Below, one piece after another: positions 6,880-12,777 of a DNA stretch of 17,774 nucleotides. Each line of letters starts with the position of its first letter. Position 1 is the stretch's first letter. A program made the position numbers and the translations under genes. The stretch is from NCBI GenBank assembly GCA_902795875.1, contig CADBND010000215.1, positions 1-17,774 on the forward strand, written 5' to 3'. Source of the DNA: an uncultured Erysipelotrichaceae bacterium. Lineage in GTDB: Bacteria > Bacillota_I > Bacilli_A > Erysipelotrichales > Erysipelotrichaceae. The notes under the pieces were generated by a model. The model saw only the letters and a list, made by a program, of their open reading frames with translations. It was not told where the DNA came from and did not search any database.

Positions 6880-8090
6880 ACAAAATTCTCCATGAGTTTC
6901 TCCACTCTTTTCTTTGCCTCTTCCCTGACAGCTTCATCATCGATGTTGTGACCGATCAATGAGATGATCCTTGCGACCTCTTTGAATTCCTCTTCCTTGA
7001 AGCCTCTGGTCGTCATGGCTGGTGTACCCACACGGATACCGCTGGTATAAGCCGGCTTCTCTTCATCAAAGGGGATCGCATTCTTGTTTACTGTGATATT
7101 CACTTCATCCAGTCTGCTTTCCAGCATCTTGCCGGTGATGCCCAAAGGATGTTTGACATCCACCAGGACCATATGATTGTCCGTCGAACCGGAAACGATG
7201 CGGAACCCTTCTTCCTTCAGGGTATCCGCCAACACTTTCGCATTTCTTATTACCTGTTTCTGATACTCTATGAAATCCGGCTGCATCGCTTCATAGAAAC
7301 AGACCGCTTTGCCCGCGATCACATGGCACAAAGGACCACCCTGGATCCCCGGGAAAATGGCTCTGTCCAAAGCCTTGGCATATTCTTTCTTGCATAAGAT
7401 CAGACCGCCTCTGGGACCCCGCAGTGTCTTATGTGTCGTCGAAGTGACGAAATCCGCATAAGGTACCGGAGAAGGATGAAGACCTGCTGCCACCAGACCG
7501 GCGATATGTGCCATATCCACCATCAGATAGGCACCGACCTCATCGGCGATCTCCCTAAATCTCTTATAATCGATGAAACGGGCATAGGCGCTGGCACCAG
7601 CCACGATCATCTTCGGCCTCACTTCCAAAGCGATCTTTTCGACCTCATCGTAATCAATCAGTTCGCTCTCCTTATTCACGCCATAGCCAAACGTCTCATA
7701 ATCACTTCCTGAAAAACTCAGCTTGTATCCGTGTGTCAGATGTCCTCCGGCATCTAACGACATACCCAAGATCTTATCTCCCGGCTTTAATACAGCACGG
7801 TACACGCCCATATTGGCGGCAGAACCGCAATGAGGCTGCACATTGGCGTGTTCGCAATGAAAAAGCGCACATGCCCGATCGATCGCCAGCTGCTCAGCCT
7901 CATCCACATTGAAACAGCCTCCGTAATATCTCTTACCCGGATACCCTTCCGCATATTTGTTGGTAAGACAGCTGCCAACCGCTTCCATGACCTGCTTGGA
8001 ACAGTAATTCTCCGAAGCGATCAGTTCGATATTGTGAAGCTGTCTTTCTTCTTCCTTTTTAATGATCTCTTCGATCTGTATATCTCTCAT
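6876..8090 (-). CDS. glyA: Serine hydroxymethyltransferase
   Basis: A 404-residue PLP enzyme interconverting serine + tetrahydrofolate and glycine + 5,10-methylene-tetrahydrofolate in the cytosol. It shows HNIELIASENYCSKQVMEA (19-37), NKYAEGYPGKRYYGGC (44-59, substrate and PLP contacts), LMVDMAHIAGLVAAG (189-203) and the PLP lysine Lys221 in TSTTHKTLRGPRGG. The C-terminus includes the SGIRVGTPAMTTRG motif. Length is normal. The start at 8090 has AGAGG 9-13 bases upstream, overlapping the stop of the small membrane peptide gene. Residue choices at a few positions (e.g. Cys-rich N-terminal third) look lineage-specific, but all core motifs are intact. Confidence 0.97.
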   Translation of the reverse strand: MRDIQIEEIIKKEEERQLHNIELIASENYCSKQVMEAVGSCLTNKYAEGYPGKRYYGGCFNVDEAEQLAIDRACALFHCEHANVQPHCGSAANMGVYRAVLKPGDKILGMSLDAGGHLTHGYKLSFSGSDYETFGYGVNKESELIDYDEVEKIALEVRPKMIVAGASAYARFIDYKRFREIADEVGAYLMVDMAHIAGLVAAGLHPSPVPYADFVTSTTHKTLRGPRGGLILCKKEYAKALDRAIFPGIQGGPLCHVIAGKAVCFYEAMQPDFIEYQKQVIRNAKVLADTLKEEGFRIVSGSTDNHMVLVDVKHPLGITGKMLESRLDEVNITVNKNAIPFDEEKPAYTSGIRVGTPAMTTRGFKEEEFKEVARIISLIGHNIDDEAVREEAKKRVEKLMENFV

Positions 8091-8095
8091 AACTT

Positions 8096-8239
8096 CTACC
8101 TCTTCAGATTCACAAAATAGCCGACACCAATGAGTATCAGATAGGCAGCACCCAGATATCCCGCAAGATCCGAATTAAGGATATTCCACAAAAACGCAAA
8201 GCCGAATACCGGCAAGATGATCCATACGATTTTATTCAT
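8096..8239 (-). CDS. 47-residue membrane peptide upstream of glyA
   Basis: The peptide MNKIVWIILPVFGFAFLWNI continues with LNSDLAGYLGAAYLILIGVG and ends in YFVNLKR. It has two hydrophobic segments (about 4-20 and 25-42) with a short polar turn, so it probably spans the membrane twice. Start at 8239 is set by GAGG (8248-8251) eight bases upstream; a longer reading to 8293 would start inside the promoter region. It is followed by glyA after five bases and shares the glyA promoter. No family recognised. The ribosome binding site, compact hydrophobic design and tight spacing make a real gene likely. Confidence 0.65.
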   Translation of the reverse strand: MNKIVWIILPVFGFAFLWNILNSDLAGYLGAAYLILIGVGYFVNLKR

Positions 8240-8258
8240 ATTTTTTTCCTCACTTTTT

Positions 8259-8267
8259 ATTATATCA
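8259..8267 (-). promoter_or_regulatory. Extended -10 promoter of the small peptide/glyA/nitroreductase operon
   Basis: On the minus strand TGATATAAT gives a perfect TATAAT (8264-8259) with the extended TGN motif (8267-8265). A -35 at normal distance is poor (TTGGAA is 14 bases upstream). Predicted start near 8252, giving a short leader of about 13 bases carrying GAGG. Confidence 0.7.
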
Positions 8268-8335
8268 GTTACGCTTCTTTCCAAGCCCGGCATGATCAGC
8301 CATTATGTGGAATTATGTTATTTCGCGATATTCCT

Positions 8336-8363
8336 TTGACATATATTTTTAAAGTTGTAGTAT
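8336..8363 (+). promoter_or_regulatory. Promoter of the CHR transporter genes
   Basis: TTGACA (8336-8341) is a consensus -35; TAGTAT (8358-8363) follows after 16 bases as a 4/6 -10. This predicts transcription from about 8370 and a leader of about 85 bases. It is divergent from the glyA promoter. Confidence 0.6.
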
Positions 8364-8383
8364 TGAATAGGATAAGGTTCCAC

Positions 8384-8433
8384 TTTACAATTTTTTTACA
8401 ATCCAAGGATGGATTTTTCATATTCTTTACAAT
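8384..8433 (+). repeat. Three TTTACAAT direct repeats in the CHR gene leader
   Basis: Exact copies of TTTACAAT lie at 8384-8391, 8395-8402 and 8426-8433. Start-to-start distances of 11 and 31 bases are close to one and three helical turns. They sit between the promoter and the GGAGG site of the first CHR gene, where a regulator could bind. No known factor is matched. Confidence 0.6.
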
Positions 8434-8453
8434 CATCCAAAACGGAGGTTTTC

Positions 8454-9002
8454 ATGTTCAAAAAATGTCAGAAACTGTTTTTTTCGTTTTTCAAGATCGG
8501 AGCTTTCACATTCGGCTCCGGTTATGCAATGATAACGCTTTTGAAAAAGGAGATCGTTGAAGTTCGCCACTGGATGTCGGAAAGGAATATCGCCGACATC
8601 ATCGCGATCGCCGAATCCACACCGGGATCGATCTCCGTGTCATCCGCGACCTTCATAGGATACAGAGTCGCCGGATATGCCGGAGCGGTATGTGCGACGT
8701 TAGGCATCATTGCCCCATCCGTCATCATCATGACCATCGTTTCCTTTTTCATGGCAAGCTTTGCTAACAACGTCTACGTCGACTACGCCTTTGCGGGCAT
8801 ACGCTGCGCAGTCCTTGTGCTGATCATCAACGCGACGATGATCCTTTTCAAGGAAATGGGGAAATACTATCTCAACTATATCATCATGACCGTTTCTTTC
8901 CTTCTTCTGGTCTTCTTTAAGATCAATGTGATCTATATCCTGGTCGGAGACATCATCCTGAGTCTGATCGCATCCTTCTTTGTCATGGAGGACAGACCAT
9001 GA
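8454..9002 (+). CDS. Chromate transporter (CHR) family, first half-size subunit
   Basis: A 182-residue membrane protein with a single CHR domain: FFKIGAFTFGSGYAMITLL near the N-terminus, the signature AESTPGSISVSSATFIGYRVAGYAGA and LGIIAPSVIIMTIVSFF, then two to three further hydrophobic segments. Short CHR proteins act in pairs, each supplying half of the transporter; characterised family members export chromate, but in anaerobes the physiological anion may differ. The start at 8454 (MFKKCQ) follows GGAGG (8444-8448) by five bases; an in-frame ATG at 8409 lacks a site. The stop overlaps the next ATG (ATGA), so the two halves are translated together. Confidence 0.9.
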   Translation: MFKKCQKLFFSFFKIGAFTFGSGYAMITLLKKEIVEVRHWMSERNIADIIAIAESTPGSISVSSATFIGYRVAGYAGAVCATLGIIAPSVIIMTIVSFFMASFANNVYVDYAFAGIRCAVLVLIINATMILFKEMGKYYLNYIIMTVSFLLLVFFKINVIYILVGDIILSLIASFFVMEDRP

Positions 9003-9565
9003 AGATCTATCTGGAACTGTTCCTGGCCTTTCTGAAAATGGGCTTCTTTGCGATCGGAGGCGGTTATGCGATGCTGCCACTGATCAGGGAAGAAGTCATA
9101 GGCCACGGCTGGATGAACAACGCCGAGCTCATCAATTTCCTTGCTGTATCCGAATCCACACCGGGATCCATGTCGGTAAACATGGCATCCTATGTCGGGA
9201 TGAAAACGATGGGCTTCCCCGGCCAGATCGCCGCAATACTGGGAGTGATGCTTCCCTCCTTCACGACCATGCTGCTGATCGCGATATACTACGACCGTTT
9301 CATCAAAAACAAGACGATCGCCTATATTCTGGAAGGACTCAAACCCGTCGTGGTCGGAATGATCGCTTCCGCGGTCATATCCGTAGGAAGCGATGTCTTT
9401 TTCCCAGAAGGAAACGAACTGGTATTCAAAGATCGGACTCTGATCGTATCCATCCTGATCTTCACATTATGTCTTATCTTGAATCACTTCCGGAAAGGAC
9501 CGATCACGATCATCGTGATCGCCGGCATCTGCGGGATCCTTGCCGGCATCATCCTGCCCGCATGA
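8999..9565 (+). CDS. Chromate transporter (CHR) family, second half-size subunit
   Basis: A 188-residue CHR-domain protein, paralogous to the preceding one: FLKMGFFAIGGGYAMLPLI, the signature SESTPGSMSVNMASYVGMKT, and LGVMLPSFTTMLLIAIYYDRF, followed by further TM segments to ILAGIILPA. The two-gene arrangement with a 4-base overlap is the classical short-chain CHR pair, probably a heterodimer of opposite topology. Both genes share an identical 19-base stretch (8611-8629 and 9150-9168) encoding the ESTPGS signature. The barnase-like gene follows after 28 bases with its own -10 element. Confidence 0.9.
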   Translation: MKIYLELFLAFLKMGFFAIGGGYAMLPLIREEVIGHGWMNNAELINFLAVSESTPGSMSVNMASYVGMKTMGFPGQIAAILGVMLPSFTTMLLIAIYYDRFIKNKTIAYILEGLKPVVVGMIASAVISVGSDVFFPEGNELVFKDRTLIVSILIFTLCLILNHFRKGPITIIVIAGICGILAGIILPA

Positions 9566-9578
9566 AAAACAATCCAAC

Positions 9579-9594
9579 TGCTATAATAAAGATA
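9579..9594 (+). promoter_or_regulatory. Extended -10 promoter placed for a leaderless barnase transcript
   Basis: TGCTATAAT (9579-9587) is a perfect extended -10. Its last base is six bases before the ATG at 9594, so transcription would start at or next to the A of ATG. No -35 is recognisable at 17 bases. No Shine-Dalgarno exists in the 28-base gap. Confidence 0.6.
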
Positions 9595-10094
9595 TGAAGA
9601 AGAAAAATATTCTGATCATTTCCTTCATTCTGGTCGCTCTTCTCGCATTCGCCTTAGGCCTGATGATCGGAAAAGCAGACAACGTGACCGATCCGCCGGT
9701 CCAGGAACCGACGACGATCAACGAACCGTCCCAGGAAAATAAGATCGACAAAGACGGGCAATATACTTCCAAAGAAGAAGTTGCCTTGTATCTGCACACC
9801 TATGGGGAATTGCCATCCAACTTCATAACGAAAGAAGAAGCCAAGAAAAGAGGCTGGATCGCCTCGGAAAACAACCTCGGCAAGGTCTGTCCGGGATGCA
9901 GTATCGGCGGAGACAGCTTCGGAAACCGGGAAGGACTCCTGCCCAAGAAAAGCGGCAGAAAGTACTATGAATGCGACATTGATTTCGGCGGAAAGAAACG
10001 GAACGCCAAACGTATCGTCTTTTCCAATGACGGACTGATCTACTACACTGATGACCATTACAAATCATTCGAGTTATTATATGGAGAACCCTGA
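9594..10094 (+). CDS. Barnase-type guanyl-specific ribonuclease with N-terminal signal/anchor
   Basis: A 166-residue protein. Residues 1-26 are MKKK plus one hydrophobic helix (signal peptide or membrane anchor, no clear cleavage site and no lipobox); 27-56 are a Pro/Glu-rich linker; 57-163 match barnase closely. All the barnase catalytic or RNA-binding residues are present: Lys80 (barnase K27, FITKEEA), Arg112 (R59, NREG), Glu126 (E73, general base, YYECDIDF), Arg136 and Arg140 (R83, R87, KRNAKRI) and His155 (H102, general acid, DDHYKSF). An added CPGC pair (99-102) replaces the APGK of barnase, and Cys127 is next to the catalytic Glu, so a disulfide or redox sensitivity is possible. The enzyme should be exported and cleave RNA outside the cell. 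The inhibitor gene overlaps its stop. No ribosome binding site precedes the start. Confidence 0.92.
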   Translation: MKKKNILIISFILVALLAFALGLMIGKADNVTDPPVQEPTTINEPSQENKIDKDGQYTSKEEVALYLHTYGELPSNFITKEEAKKRGWIASENNLGKVCPGCSIGGDSFGNREGLLPKKSGRKYYECDIDFGGKKRNAKRIVFSNDGLIYYTDDHYKSFELLYGEP

Positions 10095-10624
10095 TGATCA
10101 CAAAAACAATTGATATCAAAAAGCTGAACGAAGAAGGATTTGCCTACCTGCGTGAATCATTCTCAGAACCGCCTTATGAAGGAGATGACTACGATTCCTT
10201 CTATGCCTATCTGTCCTATCTCCAAGAAACGGAGATCTTCATCGGCAACTACACAGAGATGACCGATTTCTCCGCAAACATCATCCGCATCTTCAACGAT
10301 GTCAACGAAGATTACGGAAACATCACGCTTTCCTATCTTGATCCTGACAAGGATAAAGGCAGAAAGAAGATCGTCATGGACATCAGCGAACTCAACAAAA
10401 GAGGCTATGCCTATCTGAAGGAACTGTTCGACTTCCCTGACTATTTCGGTGAGAATCTCGATGCGCTCTACGACTGCCTTTGCGAGATCGATAATACGGA
10501 AGTCATCGTGATGAACTGTGATGACCTGAAGAAATTCTCGCTGAAGATCCTGGATGTATTCGATGACGTTGCTGACGAATACGGAAACATAAAGATCACA
10601 TACGAATATGACGAAGAAGAGTGA
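10094..10624 (+). CDS. Tandem barstar-domain inhibitor of the adjacent ribonuclease
   Basis: A 176-residue protein made of two homologous barstar domains (about 3-83 and 92-172), where ordinary barstar has about 90 residues in one. The second domain has the canonical motif FPDYFGENLDALYDCL: Tyr117, Asn121, Asp123 and Asp127 match barstar Y29, N33, D35 and D39; Trp38 is Tyr126. The first domain reads PPYEGDDYDSFYAYL: Tyr28 and Asp34 are kept but the D39 position is Ala38, so tight barnase binding is doubtful. Both repeats end DEYGNI-type (D-[EV]-[NA]-[ED]-[DE]-Y-G-N-I). It should stay cytoplasmic and neutralise unexported ribonuclease. GGAGA (10083-10087) precedes the start, which shares one base with the ribonuclease stop (TGATG), so its translation is coupled. 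Confidence 0.9.
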   Translation: MITKTIDIKKLNEEGFAYLRESFSEPPYEGDDYDSFYAYLSYLQETEIFIGNYTEMTDFSANIIRIFNDVNEDYGNITLSYLDPDKDKGRKKIVMDISELNKRGYAYLKELFDFPDYFGENLDALYDCLCEIDNTEVIVMNCDDLKKFSLKILDVFDDVADEYGNIKITYEYDEEE

Positions 10625-10646
10625 CCGCAGTCACTCTTCTTTTTTT
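10614..10646 (+). terminator. Strong terminator after the barstar gene
   Basis: AAGAAGAGTGAC (10614-10625) pairs perfectly with GTCACTCTTCTT (10630-10641) around a CGCA loop, followed by TTTTT (10642-10646). The 12-bp stem contains the barstar stop codon. On the minus strand the same hairpin lies just after the HPt stop but lacks a U-tract there. Confidence 0.92.
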
Positions 10647-10989
10647 AATCATTAGTCAGCTCTTCCAGCTTCTTTTTTTCGGACAGAATATCCTTCAGCA
10701 GTTCAGAGTAATCCATCTGCGTCCCGCTTCGAAGCAATTCCGTGATCTCCACAACTTTTTCATACAGCGGTGTCAGAGAAAGATTGCCGCAGACCCCCTT
10801 CAGAGTATGGGCGGCCCGAAACGCTTCTTCCAGATCGTTTTTTTCCAGTGCTTTTTCCAGATCAGAAAAAGACGATTCATTCAGCAACATGTTCACCATG
10901 CGCAGATAGAAATCCTCATTATCCATACATAAGGTAAGGCCCTTATCCACATCCGCACCGTAAGTTCTCAGTTTATCGACGGTAAGCAT
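10645..10989 (-). CDS. Stand-alone HPt (histidine phosphotransfer) domain protein
   Basis: A 114-residue protein consisting of one helical HPt domain with the phosphorylatable His61 in AFRAAHTLKGVCGNLSLTPL, the standard A-H-x-L-K-G-x-x-x-N-L motif; the following helix (YEKVVEITELLR) completes the four-helix bundle. HPt proteins relay phosphate between receiver domains of hybrid kinases and response regulators. No kinase or receiver is in the window. Start at 10989 has GGGAGG (10997-11002) seven bases upstream. It is flanked by a convergent terminator on one side and the gpmI terminator on the other, so it seems to be transcribed alone. Confidence 0.88.
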   Translation of the reverse strand: MLTVDKLRTYGADVDKGLTLCMDNEDFYLRMVNMLLNESSFSDLEKALEKNDLEEAFRAAHTLKGVCGNLSLTPLYEKVVEITELLRSGTQMDYSELLKDILSEKKKLEELTND

Positions 10990-11046
10990 CGTAATACCTC
11001 CCTATATATCTGATTCCATTTTATCTTAAAACAACACGTTTTCCCA

Positions 11047-11079
11047 CCAAAGAGAAAAGCGGATGACCCGCTTTCTCAT
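11047..11079 (-). terminator. Terminator after gpmI
   Basis: On the minus strand AAAGCGG (11074-11068) and CCGCTTT (11062-11056) form a stem with a GTCAT loop; the stem can be extended by GAG/CTC with one bulged T. It is followed by a T-rich run (TTTTCTCTTT). It lies 14 bases after the gpmI stop and upstream of the HPt promoter. Confidence 0.7.
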
Positions 11080-11092
11080 ATTTGGATAGGAA

Positions 11093-12682
11093 TTATTCGA
11101 TGATGGCTTCCAGCCACTGTTCAGGAGCCTCGTAACCGAGCAGTTTCACGACCGTAGCCGCAACATTTGCCAGACCGAAGTCTCCTTCTTCCTTGACCTT
11201 GGTGCCTTCCGGGCCGTTGTATACGATGAACGGAACCTTGGCAAGGGAATGGGAAGTCTTGGGTTTCGGTGTTCCATCCGGATTGAAGCCCTTGTCGTAC
11301 ATCTCATCGGAATTGCCATGGTCAGCAGTAACGATCAGCGCATAATCCATCTTGTCGCAGGCATCCATGATCCTCTTGAGCTGAAGATCGACAGACTCGA
11401 CACCGATCAAAGTAGCTTCATAGTTGCCAGTATGGCCGACCATATCGCCATTGGGATAATTACATCTGAGGAACTGATATTTGCCTGATTCGATCGCCTG
11501 CACCATATGGTCGGTGATCTCAGCGGACTTCATCCAAGGCTTCAGATCGAACGCGATGACATCGGAAGGGATCTCCTCCCAAGTCTCGAGTTCATCCGAG
11601 AACTTCTCGGAACGGTTGCCGTTCCAGAAATAGGTCACATGACCGAATTTCTGCGTCTCGGAACAGGCATAGGAACGAACGCCCTTTTCTACCAGGAACT
11701 CACTCATCGTGTGTTCGATATGCGGCGGTTCTACCAGGAAATGATCAGGAAGCTTCAGGTCGCCGTCATACTGCAGCATACCTGCATAATAGACGTTGGG
11801 CTTCTTGGTCATCGTGAAAGCATCGAATCCTCTGTTCATATAGTCGAAGGCTTTGGAGATCTCCACCGCTCTGTCGCCACGGAAATTGAAGAGGATCACC
11901 GCATCACCGTCGTCGATCGTACCGGCAGGCTTGCCATCATGGGCGATGACAAATCCCGGCAGATACTGGTCGGTATAACCGCCTTCATTACGCAAAGTCT
12001 CGATCGCTTCCGTTGCGCTTTCAAAACTTCTGCCTTCACCACAGACATGGATCTGCCAGCCTCTTTCAACCATCGACCAGTCGGCTTCATAACGGTCCAT
12101 CGTGGTCGTCATTCTGCCGCCGCCGCTGGCGATGCAGGCATGGAAGTTTTCATCATTGAGTTCTTTCAGAACATCTTCGAGCTGATCGACATACTGTAAA
12201 GCACTCGTTTCCGGAACATCTCTTCCATCGAGAAGGATATGGACTCTTACTTCAGGAAGACCTTCCTTCTTGCACTGCTTCAGCATTGCGATCAGATGGG
12301 AAATGTTGGAATGCACGTTTCCATCGGACAGTAAGCCCAGGAAATGGATCTTTCCGTTATTCTTTTTCGCAAATTCCGTTGCACCATGCCAGGCCTCGGA
12401 ATCAAAGATCTTTCCGCTTTCGATGGACTCATTGACGAGTTTTGCACCTTGGGAATAGATCTGGCCGCAGCCAAGAGCGTTGTGTCCGACTTCGGAGTTG
12501 CCCATATCGGAATCCGAAGGAAGACCGACAGCCGTACCGCTGGCCTTGATCGTACGATGCGGCCACTTGCTCATAAGGACATCGAGCTGGGGCTTGTAGG
12601 CATGCAGAACGGCATTGCCGTTATCCTTTTCCGTCCAGCCTACGCCATCCATTACCACTAAAACAACAGGTTTTTTCATCAT
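11093..12682 (-). CDS. gpmI: 2,3-bisphosphoglycerate-independent phosphoglycerate mutase
   Basis: A 529-residue, full-length iPGM of the alkaline-phosphatase superfamily, interconverting 3- and 2-phosphoglycerate in glycolysis and using two Mn2+ ions. The N-terminal VVMDGVGW holds the metal Asp (Asp12), the catalytic Ser63 is in SDMGNSEVGHNALGCG, the inserted transferase domain shows GLLSDGNVHSNISHL, LLDGRDVPETS and SGGGRMTTTMDRYEADW, and the C-terminal metal site shows NYPNGDMVGHTGNYEA and IVTADHGNSDEM (about residue 450) and SHSLAKVPF. AGGAG (12690-12694) lies seven bases before the ATG at 12682; the adjacent ATG at 12679 is less well placed. It is transcribed alone, with a possible T-rich leader. 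Confidence 0.97.
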   Translation of the reverse strand: MMKKPVVLVVMDGVGWTEKDNGNAVLHAYKPQLDVLMSKWPHRTIKASGTAVGLPSDSDMGNSEVGHNALGCGQIYSQGAKLVNESIESGKIFDSEAWHGATEFAKKNNGKIHFLGLLSDGNVHSNISHLIAMLKQCKKEGLPEVRVHILLDGRDVPETSALQYVDQLEDVLKELNDENFHACIASGGGRMTTTMDRYEADWSMVERGWQIHVCGEGRSFESATEAIETLRNEGGYTDQYLPGFVIAHDGKPAGTIDDGDAVILFNFRGDRAVEISKAFDYMNRGFDAFTMTKKPNVYYAGMLQYDGDLKLPDHFLVEPPHIEHTMSEFLVEKGVRSYACSETQKFGHVTYFWNGNRSEKFSDELETWEEIPSDVIAFDLKPWMKSAEITDHMVQAIESGKYQFLRCNYPNGDMVGHTGNYEATLIGVESVDLQLKRIMDACDKMDYALIVTADHGNSDEMYDKGFNPDGTPKPKTSHSLAKVPFIVYNGPEGTKVKEEGDFGLANVAATVVKLLGYEAPEQWLEAIIE

Positions 12683-12777
12683 CTTTTTTCTCCTTGTTTA
12701 TCTCTAACTGGAACACCTATATGATATCTTTTCTTTTCTTTTCCCGCCAGTAACACTATCCCTTTTGGGATCTTTTT

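Noticed and set aside
8302..8318. Two ATTATGT repeats ten bases apart upstream of the CHR promoter
   Set aside because: Short, AT-rich and only two copies; likely chance in AT-rich intergenic DNA, so not called as an activator site.
8364..8453. Riboswitch in the leader of the CHR genes
   Set aside because: No conserved riboswitch motif and no stable stem-loop or terminator/antiterminator pair could be seen; only the short repeats stand out.
8980..9597. Alternative plus-strand frame overlapping the second CHR gene (205 codons)
   Set aside because: Its product is full of Arg, His and Asp with no membrane pattern; the overlapping frame encodes a clear CHR protein.
10990..11040. Possible promoter (TTGTTT, TATATA) before the HPt gene
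   Set aside because: The spacing between the hexamers is about 20 bases and neither position is clearly better than chance, so it was not listed.
11507..12199. Long open frame on the plus strand opposite gpmI (230 codons)
   Set aside because: Antisense to the conserved phosphoglycerate mutase; no Shine-Dalgarno and no recognisable domain.
12730..12745. Purine/pyrimidine tract (TTTTC repeats) between gpmI and SNF2
   Set aside because: Only about three units of a simple sequence; not a CRISPR or a clear regulatory repeat.
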